The notes beneath the pieces are model-generated. The model searched no databases and was not told where the DNA came from. It saw nothing but the letters and a program-made list of their open reading frames with translations. From contig CP075493.1 in NCBI GenBank assembly GCA_021613535.1, positions 3,472,001-3,536,000 on the forward strand: a DNA stretch of 64,000 bases, in the 5' to 3' direction. Shown piece after piece: positions 34,223 to 44,675 of this stretch. The DNA is from Adineta vaga (taxonomy: Eukaryota > Rotifera). Made by a program: the position numbers and the translations under genes. The stretch's first letter is position 1, and each line of letters begins with the position of its first letter.

Positions 34223-35949
34223 TTATTCTTGATGCTTCCAAATAAATATTTGCCCATTCTCATTGCATGCAACCAATGTTTGACCATTATGAGTAAAGGC
34301 AATATTACGAATCAAAAGTTTCGATTCACGATGAGTTAAAATCGTTGGTCTAAGGATAAAATTTGTTCATTTCAGAGAGAGAATATTGAAATTTGGATTC
34401 TACGTACTGAACAGGAAGCGTTGTCATATTCCAAATAAAAATCGAACCATCGAGTCGACCAATTGCCATTAACTTTATATAATCAAGAATTCAATTGATT
34501 AATTTCGATCTTAGGATGTATATATAATAATCATACCTTTCGTGTAATGGATAAACCAAGTCGAACATCAAAAATAATATCACCACTTTCTGATCGTTTC
34601 CATCGAAATAAAATATTCGGTTCTTTTTTGTTTTCATGAAATTTCCAAATACAATAAATATGATCAGCAGACTGAATATAAACAAATCAACCAATTACAT
34701 TTTCTACAAAAACAAGGAATACAAACCTTGCTAACGATAATATCCTCACTAAGCCATTTAACTGAATCAACATAATGCTCATGTAATGTATCGGATTGAA
34801 AAGCTGGAAAATGAACACGATGTGGTTTTGACAATCTAAATTACCACAGAGCAACTCATTTATTTTAGATGATACTGAAATGTCTAGAGATCTGATCAAG
34901 AGAAATTCTTGATATGTTTTTCGTATTAACTCAACGAACACATATTTGTGCAACTCGAACTTTCATCATACCTGAATTCTCTAAACAAAGGTCCTCTTCT
35001 AGCAATAGCCCGATTTTCAAGTATTTCTGCATCCTGTGTTGACCATACACATATCGCATTATCTAAACCACCAGATACAATCAATGTACCTTCATAATTA
35101 AAATCCTACATGAGAAGCAGTAGATTATAACAGATATACAGTTAACATCACTTCCATACCACTGCAAGAACATTTTGTTTATGTTGATCAGGTCCAACAT
35201 AATTAGCCAAACAAAGTGCTGCTTCTGCATCCCATAACAACACCGTATAATCTATAATAGAACAATTTATTTCAACGTTTTATAAACTAACCACAACGAA
35301 CTAGAACATGCCGAAGCCATCAATGTTGGTTGTCCACTTGCAAATGTTATTTGATTTACACTACCCAAATGTCGAAGCTAAAGAAGAAATTTTCAACTAA
35401 TTTTCTTCTTCTTTCAAATAACAAACCGGTTTTAGATAAGATTGATGAGCAACATCAATAATTCTCACCACACCTCGTAAACCTCCTGTGGCTAATATTG
35501 GTCGATTTCCAAATATTGTCCATTTACAATCATAAAAATATTCTTTCTCCTATATAAAACAATTTCAATCTTTATACAAACTTCTTTGATTAATCTTACA
35601 TCCGAATCAACATAACTTTGGATTAATTCAACTGTAGATTTCTTACCTACAGTTTTGTGTTTATAAATACAAACCTATTGGAATGTATATATACATATAC
35701 AATCAATATCTCGAAAACAAAACTTACTTGATTTATCGCACATGTAGCAAATAGAAATGTATCATTACTTTCATCCGGTAACGAATGTTGACATATACTA
35801 ATACCATAGATTGCTTGCCTATGATTCTCCTTTGATAAAAAATAAAATTACCTATTACAAATCATTCTTCTCTCTTCTAAAGGTATTACCGTAATTATAC
35901 GAGTACAACGGAAATTGTCTAATTCATATTCAACTTCATCACTGCTCAT
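34223..35949 (-). CDS. EED: EED, WD40 subunit of Polycomb repressive complex 2
   Basis: Beta-propeller that reads H3K27me3 and activates the EZH2 methyltransferase. Eleven exons fit: 35890-35949, 35728-35829, 35600-35674, 35427-35549, 35302-35377, 35160-35251, 34972-35105, 34727-34835, 34537-34671, 34408-34472 and 34223-34349 (365 residues). Diagnostic stretches are LIQSYVDSDEKEYFYDCKW, RGVVRIIDVAHQSYLKP, LSKPHRVHFPAFQSDTLH followed by EHYVDSVKWL, and MAIGRLDGSIFIWNMTTLP. It is shorter than the human protein (441 residues) because the disordered N-terminal extension is missing. The start ATG is followed by MSSDEVEYELDNFRC and sits 4 nt after a TTAG acceptor. One residue of the aromatic H3K27me3 cage appears changed (see findings). 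Exon 5 uses a GTTCGT donor. Confidence 0.93.
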
Positions 35950-36536
35950 TGTTCTAATATTGAATATTATGTGATTCATCGATCAATCATTTATACCTGT
36001 CCGACGACCATTGTATATATCTATTCATTGAAGAAAAAACAGACAATGATTGTCCGTCGACACGTTCGAAACAGACGGATAATTGAAAAAGAAAAGACAG
36101 AAAAAAAGCAATATTTTGATATTCATCCAATTAAATGAGGAAATACTACTAAAATTTTTGTCAATTTCAATTAGCACATTATTCAAAAATTCAACTGTCA
36201 TGTTCAATTCGCTAAAAATATATCTTATGAATTATATGTTTGTTCATTGTCTTTCAATGAAGAGTCTCTTTTTCAGAGTATTAAAAATATCTTTTGAATT
36301 TGATACTCGAATAAATTTCCTATGAGAAAATATGAATTTTAATCAACAAAATGAGATTTTTTATTGATACTAATGGATGAACATCATGTCTTCAAGATTT
36401 GATATCTTAATCCATCTTTACAGACTAAAATAAGAAAAAGGTAATCAGATTTAAAGATTTGATATCTTTAACATAAGTAATACCTGTTACTTTATTTTTA
36501 AAATATTTGAAAAAAAAAAACTTTTTTTTCTTCTCT
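35950..36536. other. Intergenic
   Basis: EED promoter side (minus strand) and the 3' flank of the DUF2059-like gene. No gene seen; open frames are short and A/T-driven. Confidence 0.5.
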
Positions 36537-37016
36537 CTAATGAATTTCAGGTAAAGGAATATGAATGTTATGGTCAGCAGCAGTGAATATATAATCGGTA
36601 ATTTTGTTTAACATTAAGTCTTCCATTTGTTGATTCATTTCGATATTGAAAGCAAGCGTCTTCTTTCCCAATGTACTTGAATAAAATTCAATTAATTGAA
36701 GAATTTCTTCCGATGTATAATATTTTTCATATATATGACCCATATCGGAAACATAGGCATTAAAAGAGAATAAACCATCATATAATTGCCGAAGATGTGT
36801 ACCATGATTCGGTGGGAAAACTCTCAAATAAGTTAAAAATCTCGTGTATTCATTTTCGATACCAATGGTTTGTAAAAGATATTTGATATAATCATGCTTA
36901 TTCTGTGATGATACTGATGATGATGATGAGGAGGAGGAACGTAAAACTTTTGCTTGTATGAGTGTTAGAGTAAATAATACAGCAAGAATGAGTATGACAA
37001 AACGAATGAAATTCAT
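36537..37016 (-). CDS. Secreted DUF2059-like protein
   Basis: Single-exon gene of 159 residues. A clear signal peptide (MNFIRFVILILAVLFTLTLI, then QAKVLRSS) and a Ser-rich linker lead to a helical domain. The segment YTSEEILQLIEFYSSTLGKK matches the DUF2059 core: Ser-Glu-Glu, Leu, then hydrophobic-x-Phe-Tyr-x-Ser-x-x-Gly-Lys. DUF2059 is mainly known from bacterial periplasmic proteins, so bacterial ancestry is plausible. AT-rich base composition matches its neighbours, and a TTATTTAG acceptor lies about 15 nt before the ATG, which argues for a resident, processed gene rather than contamination. The domain call rests on one motif; function is unknown. Confidence 0.65.
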   Translation of the reverse strand: MNFIRFVILILAVLFTLTLIQAKVLRSSSSSSSSVSSQNKHDYIKYLLQTIGIENEYTRFLTYLRVFPPNHGTHLRQLYDGLFSFNAYVSDMGHIYEKYYTSEEILQLIEFYSSTLGKKTLAFNIEMNQQMEDLMLNKITDYIFTAADHNIHIPLPEIH

Positions 37017-38159
37017 GATGATACGAAAATCTAAATAATAAAAAACAAAATCTTATATTAGTAAAGACGAGAAAAAACAAGTACGCTCTCTTTTAATCCT
37101 TAAGACATGTCGACACTAAATAACAACTATTGTGAATGACATGTATGAACTAAAAGAAGTGCTAGATAGAAAAAAAAGAAATCTTTTTCTCTATATGTCT
37201 TTCTTTCTTGTTTTAATAAAAGATAAACTAGAATAGTTTAGTTCATATTATATATTTCTATTCTATGTAAGTTTCTTTTAACAAGATAATACGTTTGAAA
37301 AAATTGTTGTAAATTTAGAGCTTGTAATAATACACTCAATTTTATGAATAAAACATCTTTCGAGAAGAGATCTTCTATTTCTTTGTTTCTAATATAGATT
37401 TCTTTAATGATATTCTATTGAAAGAAGATTGACAGACTAATTCTTGATTAATTTGTAGAAGAAAAAGAATCTTTTTTTTTCATCTACGTAAATGAATATC
37501 TGTTTGAGTAATTGAAACTTGTCTTGAAAATGATATATGTATCCAACAAAGATAAGTATCACAATGTTCTTATTTTGTTTCTATTTGAACAAAAATAATA
37601 GAATTGCGAATATAATCAGTCAAATCTTATCTTCTCTAGATTTTTGTTTATAGTAAAGATATTTTTGTCATCAAGCGTCTATTACCCTGGAAATATTTCT
37701 CTAAGAACCATGATATCAAAGGTGTCGATGATAATTATCATTTTGAATAGAAGTATTTCGATCGTAATAAGGTTTTATAATGCTATTGGAAGATGAATAA
37801 ATTCTATTGAGAGGTCATATAGTTTCATTTATTAAATATCATTGCTATATATATATCTAAGTATATAAATAAATTGATGAGATGTAGACTTTGCGTTTTT
37901 CGATTCAGTAATTCTTTTATTTGATTATATTAATCTGAAAATTTTAGTGGATTCTAAATGTGTAATAACTATCTTTAGAATGATGGATGAAATCAAGAAT
38001 GAGTGAAGTATTTCAACAATTACATAATGATTGAATCATTTGTTTTATCTATCTTTAGTTCTCTTTTTATCGTATTGCTGGTTTATTTAAAAAAAAAGAA
38101 TTCAATTATAAAATATAAAGTTCAATACTATCATATTCCTCATCAAAATCAAAGCTTTC
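37017..38159. other. Intergenic, no gene seen
   Basis: About 1.1 kb of very AT-rich sequence between two minus-strand genes. No exon or RNA gene is recognised. Confidence 0.6.
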
Positions 38160-40398
38160 TTATTCACAAAAGGGAATATCTTTCAGAGACGTCAGTAATT
38201 TGAGTACAACACTTTCATTCGATTGTAATATCAATTGATTTATATTCACTTGATTTCCTTCTTTTCCAATGGGAGAATCGTCCGATACATTGATTGATCT
38301 TGCAATAACTTCTCCAAATAAATTTTTATCTTTATATTTAAGTAATGGAATAAAATCCGTAGTGATTGAATCACATCCCTTCTTGTTTTGATTAATAACA
38401 ATTAAATATATATCTGAATTTAACCATCGTATAAACGCATATAATTCTTTGGTGGCTATGACTTTCTTTTGATAACCACCATAGAATGGTGGCTGTTGAC
38501 GAAGTTTAACTAATTGTTGAAATAATTTGAGATGAGATCGTTCTGCTCTTTGTTGTTCTTCAACATTCAACTCTGACCATGTATCAGATAAAGGAAGATA
38601 TGGTTTCACTGTGCCGGAAGTGAAACCACCATGAGACGATTGACTTGTCCATTGCATCGGTGTTCGTTGACAATCACGTGTTCTCTGTTCCATAAGTTTA
38701 TCACCAAAATTAAATGCTGTAATATCAAGAACTTCTTCAGGATGTGCAAGTGTAAATGAACGATCAAACATACCTAAAATTGAAAGTTAATCTCAATTGA
38801 ATTTATATGTTTCCTTCTGTGACATACCAATTTCATCTCCATAATATATTAATGCTGTACCTGATTGTAATAGAAGTAACATATAGAATCCATCGATTAG
38901 TTCTTGCGATGATAATCGTGAAGTAATTCTTCGACTATCATGACTACCTAAACACCAATTGGACCAAGCATGTTCAGGTAAATGTGACTGCCAATTTGTC
39001 AATTGTTTATCTAATTCTAATCCATGTTTTTCTTCATCATTTTTATCAAGATAATATGTAATTAAGAAATTAATTGAGACATCGGAACCACGTTCTTCAC
39101 GGTTAGCAGCGTAATAATTCATTACTTTCTTCACATCAGGATGATAAGCCTATATAATCAAAGAAATGAAGTTTCGTTTTTCATTCATTGAATCAATTCA
39201 TCTCTTCTACCTCAGTAATAAAAAGAAGGTAATCACGATTATTTTCATATGCATAATTATCAAGAAATTTTCTCCATTGTCGTACAAGTTCATAACTTCC
39301 TGGTTGATCACTTGATTCTATATGATCATAAGCATCATACATAACATTTGAATCCATATCTTTTGCATTTTTTGACAAAGGTTCATCACGATAATCATCA
39401 TTTTCAATCAGATGTCGAACAGCATCGGCACGAAATCCATCGACACCAAGATCTAACCAAAAACGCAGAATTTTCTTCATTTCTTCTTTTACTTTTTCAT
39501 TTTGAAAATTTAAATCAGGTTGACAATCAAGAAACTGATGTAAATAATACATATTTCTTTCCGAAGAATATGTCCACATGCGTTGACCAGATGCACCAAG
39601 CCAATTTGTTGGTAAATCTTGTCCATTATTTCTACCTTTATGCCATATATAATAATCAATATAATTTGGATCATTACGAAGAGCAGCTTGAAACCAAGGA
39701 TGTTCTTTGGAAGTATGATTAGGAACGAAATCAAGAATCAAACGCATTTGTCGAGAATGAATATCTTGCATTAATTCACGAAAATCATTCAATGTACCAA
39801 AACGAGGATCGATATCACAAAAATTTGAAATATCATATCCATAATCTTTCCATGGTGAAGGATAAATTGGTGTTAACCAAATTGTTCGAACGCCTAATGA
39901 TTGAATATAATCTAAACGTTGACGTAATCCTTGAATATCACCAACACCATCTTTATTCGAATCTTGATAAGAAGCAAGAAGAATTTCATAGATGACATTA
40001 CGCATCCACCAATCTTGACAATCATCATAATCTTGATAGAATTCACATAATTCAAGTACAAATGCTTGTCCATGAGTGGATAATACATTCGTTAAATTTA
40101 CACTTTTCTTCGATTGTTCTGAAGATGCAACAATTTTACCTTTACCATATGTATTTAATAATCCATAGAAATTATATCGTCGTAATTCATGATCAGATTC
40201 AGATCGTTTATCAATAAAGATAAGATATGCTTTAGTAGAATTGAAACGAAAGAAACTAAATAAATGATTTGTAATAATGGCTGGTTTGTATTCACCAATT
40301 GAATATTGAGCAAGAGAGTCATCGAGTCCGATTCTTAAGTTCATCGAGTGAAATAATACCTTTGACATGATCCGAATGAAGATGTGTCGATGGAGCAA
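38160..40398 (-). CDS. GH13 alpha-glucosidase/SLC3A1-like protein with an extra N-terminal GH13 C-domain
   Basis: Glycoside hydrolase family 13 protein. Exons 39211-40398, 38828-39149 and 38160-38773 give 707 residues. The catalytic barrel starts at DWWMRNVIYEILLASYQDS (about residue 130), then YPSPWKDYGYDISNF and DFVPNHTS. The catalytic triad is intact: Asp in DGFRADAVRHL, Glu in FITEAYHP (at the exon junction) and Asp in GSHDSRRITSR. This suggests an active alpha-glucosidase, although the layout also resembles SLC3A1 (rBAT). The usual C-terminal beta-sandwich is present. Residues about 20-117 look like a second GH13 beta-sandwich (AQYSIGEYKP, LFSFFRFNSTKAYLIFI, GQAFVLEL), i.e. the tail of another copy. 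No signal peptide or membrane anchor is evident. The true start is uncertain. Confidence 0.8.
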
Positions 40399-41164
40399 GT
40401 AGAAAAAATGATTCTCGACGAAATGAATATGACATTATTTCTATTGAGAATGAGAAATTGTTTGTAAATGAATATTCTGATATAATTCCTAGCTGAATAA
40501 ATAACAGTTGTTGATCAAGACATGCAATCGTTGCTCTCATAAGAGACTAAAATCTAGGGGTCGCTGAAGAACAGACTTGTTTTTCATAAAGAACGTTATG
40601 TCTTCATCAAAATGATGACGAGTATTGTATAGATCATTGTACAATAATATGAATAATTCTGACCTGGAAAAAATTCATTCTATTCATTTAATGTAAAACT
40701 TTCATGGGGAATAGTTTGAAATGACATTCAAGTTCATTTCAACGAAATTCGTAAGAAAAAGAAACATAACTTCCAAATATTACCTTTCGATTTACATACA
40801 ATTCTTTCCTATAATTTATTTCAAGGTAACACATGCGTGTCGTATAATAATGTGCAATCGATCAATGATTTTTACCTCATACCATAGGAATGAGCGACTC
40901 TCGCACTTCAATGATTGTATTACAAGGAACAACGAATTTTCTTCAGTATTCAATTGATATTATTGAACAAATATGTCTATTTCATAGCAGTAGTTTTGAT
41001 TATGATACATGAAAACGATTTTTGTGAGTAAATCTTCAAAAATCTGCTGTTGAATGAACTCTAGCGACCTCTTTTTTATTACGAGTTTATTCGCACTTCT
41101 CTCCTACTATATATATAATATTTACTCAAACACTCGAAAATTTTTTTCGTTCGGTCTATAAAAA
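40399..41164. other. Divergent intergenic region
   Basis: About 770 bp between the GH13 gene (minus) and the B-box-like gene (plus). An open minus-strand frame at 40319-40540 overlaps the GH13 start in another frame. No further GH13 sequence is recognisable upstream. Confidence 0.45.
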
Positions 41165-41772
41165 ATGCGTGTGTCATCAATCGGTAAAGGCCTTCGACAA
41201 ATTCCAACAGCAAGATCTCGTCTATGTGAACATCTATCCGTTGATGATAACGATATATTAACTTCATGTCGTCAACGAATGTATGTTACTTGTCCACATT
41301 GTCAACGTTCATTATGTTTACATCATATCAATGAACATCAATTAATGATTCGAAATAGTTTTGATTCATTAGTCGATCGATTAAATGAATATCAATATGA
41401 TTTAACGATAAAACTTTCAATTCCAGCAACGAGTCGTGCAATGGTTGATGATTGTCTCAATGAATATAAGAATATTATCGTTCCATATGTACAACGAACA
41501 TGCTGTCAAAATGATGTCAAACAAGATGATGTTGATCGAATTCAAATTTTTATTAATAGAATGTCATCCGTCATAAGACTTATTGAATCTTATTGGGATA
41601 ATGTTAACAACAATAGTAAACGTTTGAAAACATCTGATGTAAGTTTATAATGTCTTATTTTGAAGAGAAGTTTTCAGTTATTAAAATCAATAATCTTTTT
41701 TTGTTATTTTAGGATCCGGAGAATCCAGATAATTCCTTATCATCTTCAAAGCGTACTCGAATAGATAGATAG
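41165..41772 (+). CDS. Small protein with B-box-like Cys/His cluster
   Basis: Exons 41165-41638 and 41713-41772 give 177 residues. A Cys/His cluster (CPHCQRSLCLHHINEHQLM) resembles the second half of a B-box/treble-clef zinc site, with an earlier Cys-rich segment (SRLCEH, LTSCRQRM). A helical region follows, then a basic Ser-rich end (SSSKRTRIDR) that may be nuclear-targeting. I do not recognise an orthologue. It is the first of three plus-strand genes packed head to tail, with only 103 bp to the next start codon. Confidence 0.65.
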
Positions 41773-41875
41773 GATTATGTTTTTTTTGTTTCTAGTCTGG
41801 AAAACTAATTGTTCTTTTTTATAATACGAAAAATCTGCATATGTTTTGTATTTGATATTTTCTAGATCGAAGAAA

Positions 41876-42713
41876 ATGCAACGAGGATTTATAGTTTGTA
41901 TCATATGGGAAGTTTTATCATTTACCGCTTTTGTATTGAATTTAACAGCAAACAGTAGTGATCGATGGTGGGTTCATGCAAAAGATGGTGGTGAAAAAAC
42001 ATTCGTTCGTGCTGGTCTTTGGCAAGTTTGTTTTAATATGTATCGACATCGATTTGATTATTATGGAAAGATTTACCATGGTTGTTGGTGGTAATGATTA
42101 TCTTTTTTAAAAAGGAAAACAAAAAGAAACAATGAAATTTTTCTCTGTAGGTTATTTTCTCCCGAAATTCGTTTGTTACGTTCATGGATTTCGAATAACT
42201 GGTTACGTTGGGTTCAAACATTGTCGACCTTATCATTAATAACAGCATTCTTTGCTGTTATTGCAGCTCTTCTTATTTTACGTGATCGAAATAATTTCAA
42301 ATCAACAAAGCAAGTTTTAACAGTAGCAGTTTTACATGGTGTTGCTGGACTACTAATGTTTGCAACAGTTATTCTTTTTGGAATCAAAGGTAAACGACGT
42401 GATTGGATGATGAATTGGCAATTTAATTGGTTTGGATGGAGTTATCATCTTGCTGTTATTGCTTGTATCATTCATCTATTAACAGCTTTGGTAGCTGGTT
42501 ATCAAGGAATGAATAAGTATGAAAGATTTATTTGATATTTTTTCTTTGATTGTCTTCGATATCGATTACTTTAGATATTTGCATGATACATATGATTATG
42601 AAAAAGTTCAACAAGAAATTGAAGAACGTTCAAAATTAACACGTTCACATTTACGTAATCGTGCATCACCAACGGAACGTATCAGTGAAGCTGAACGACA
42701 TCAATTTCTCTAA
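41876..42713 (+). CDS. Claudin/PMP22/EMP-superfamily four-TM protein
   Basis: Exons 41876-42090, 42151-42516 and 42575-42713 give 239 residues. Four hydrophobic helices and the superfamily signature are present: Trp residues (DRWWVH) then GLWQVC and a second Cys (HGCWW) in the first extracellular loop. TM2 to TM4 are clear (LITAFFAVIAALLIL, VLHGVAGLLMFATVILFG, HLAVIACIIHLLTALVAG). The tail is charged (EKVQQEIEERSKLTRSHLRN). Likely a junctional or membrane-organising protein, but claudin, PMP22-like and TMEM branches cannot be separated by eye. A TCTAG acceptor lies 10 nt before the ATG, and only 103 bp separate it from the upstream stop codon. Confidence 0.8.
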
Positions 42714-42888
42714 TACATATACATTTCTCTCTTTTTTTTCTCTTCCTATATTTGTATAGATCTGTTATTTACGCTTCTTTTGATTTTTATACACATTTAT
42801 ATATATATATATTTCAATTTTTTTTACAAATATTTTTCGTTTTTGATAAATAATTTAGTTTTACTCACATGTGATTCTCTTTTTAGAT

Positions 42889-43922
42889 ATGTGGTTCTAT
42901 ATTAGTATTCTTGTTCTGATTTTAATTCTATTTATCTTAGCTTATGTTCTTCGTCCAGTCTATCGACCTAATTGTTTGCTCAATCTTCGTGATGTTCATG
43001 TAACCGGTGGTTCAAGTGGAATTGGAAAAGAATTAGCTAAACAACTATTAAATGAACATCATGCACGTGTAACAATTTTAGCACGAAATCAAAAACGTTT
43101 GGATGAATGTCAACAAGATTTAGCTCCAGATAATAATAATGGACGATTATTATGTCTTTCAGTTGATATTAGTGGAAAATATTCAGATGTACAAAAAGCA
43201 ATTGAACAAGCTTGTCAACATCATGGAAATCGACCTGTTAGCATTCTAATTAATAATGCAGGTGTTTTCTTTGCAAGATCGTTTGATGAAACAAAACCGG
43301 ATGAATTTGAACAAATGAGTAAGAATGAAATTATTCTGAAAAAAAAACAAAACAAATGGATTTCATTTTTCTAGTTCGTATCAATTATTTGGGAGCCGTT
43401 TATTGTACAAAAGCATGTATTCCATCAATGCGTCAACATGGTTCTGGTCGTATTGTTCTTGTTTCTTCACAAGCTGGTCAACTTGGTATATATGGTTATA
43501 CATCGTATTGTGCAACAAAATTTGCTTTAAAAGGTTTTGCTGAATCTTTACAAATGGAATTAGCACGTGATAATATTTATGTGACTATTGCTTATCCACC
43601 AGACACAGATACACCGGGCTTAGCTGAAGAAAACAAATCAAAACCAATTGAAACACAATTAATTAATGAAACATCAGGAATGCTTTCAGCAGAAGATGTA
43701 GCACGAAAAATTATTATATCAACTCAAAAAGGTTCATTTTCTTGTTGGTTTGGTATCAATGGATTTTTATTAGAAAGTTTAACAAGTGGTGCACAACCAA
43801 TAACAAGTACATTGGAACTCATCGCTCAATGTTTTACTCTTGGTTTAGCACGAATGATTATTGTCGGATTATTGAATACATTTTATGGAATTTGTAAAAG
43901 CAAAAAATTGAAAATGAACTAA
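42889..43922 (+). CDS. KDSR: 3-ketodihydrosphingosine reductase
   Basis: Short-chain dehydrogenase of the ER membrane that reduces 3-ketosphinganine to sphinganine with NADPH in de novo sphingolipid synthesis. Exons 42889-43318 and 43375-43922 give 325 residues. An N-terminal membrane helix is followed by the cofactor motif TGGSSGIG (residues 39-46), ILINNAG, the catalytic Ser (LVSSQAGQ) and YTSYCATK (Tyr-x3-Lys). The KDSR-specific stretch AYPPDTDTPGLAEENKSKP confirms the subfamily, and C-terminal hydrophobic helices are present. The start follows a TTTTTAG acceptor by 2 nt. It lies 175 bp downstream of the claudin-like gene on the same strand. Confidence 0.95.
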
Positions 43923-44675
43923 ATAGATCTATGAACTTTTATTGTTTTCAATGCATTTGAAGATCAAATTACAAACTAATCAGTGATATCATATACGTTC
44001 TACAAAAAGATATGTATTGGATTGCTTTAAGTTCTTTTTTCGTTTAGTTATGAATGTCATTTTCGGTGAATTTGTTCTACACTTGATTTAATCGCAAGAG
44101 ATAAATAAATGATGACAAATCGTTGAAAATTTTTATCCTTGAATTGATATGAAATCACGATTGACTTTCGAAAGAAATTCAGTGTTATTTGAAATGACAT
44201 TTCAAGCAATGAAACACTAAAGAAATGCATTATAGCACCCTCTGTCGAAGTTTACACCAATTCGTCTTTCGATTCTGTAAGAAGTTAGTTTTTTGTAATA
44301 ACGTTAACAAAACAACGTACGACATCATTCAAATTAGATGAGATGAGAACACTATTTACATGATGAAAAAATTGTTCTAGTATAATCTTATATTTCTCCT
44401 TGCATCGATGTGACTTAATTCAGTTATTTCGTTTCAATGTGATTGTAACATAGATATAAGTTCAGATTTTTATTGCAAGCCATTTTTTCAAATAGTTTAT
44501 AACCCATGACGTAATAATCATTTTTAAACTTTTCATTATTCACTGATATAAAGGAAAATTGAAAGGTAAATATAAGATAAATTCTTGATCAATTAAACGG
44601 CATCATATTTCCTTGCTTTTTTTTAAAGATTATTATATTAAAACGATTCTATCTATTTCTTTAAGATTATCGATA
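43923..44675. other. Intergenic, no gene seen
   Basis: About 750 bp with no coding signal. It probably contains the RNF14 promoter. Confidence 0.55.

Noticed and set aside
36537-37016. Bacterial contamination explanation for the DUF2059-like gene
   Set aside because: Base composition equals that of its neighbours, a eukaryotic acceptor precedes the ATG, and flanking genes on both sides are animal.
40319-40540. Minus-strand frame overlapping the GH13 start as an N-terminal exon
   Set aside because: It is in a different frame, ends in a stop inside the GH13 coding region, and lacks a signal peptide or donor that would join it.
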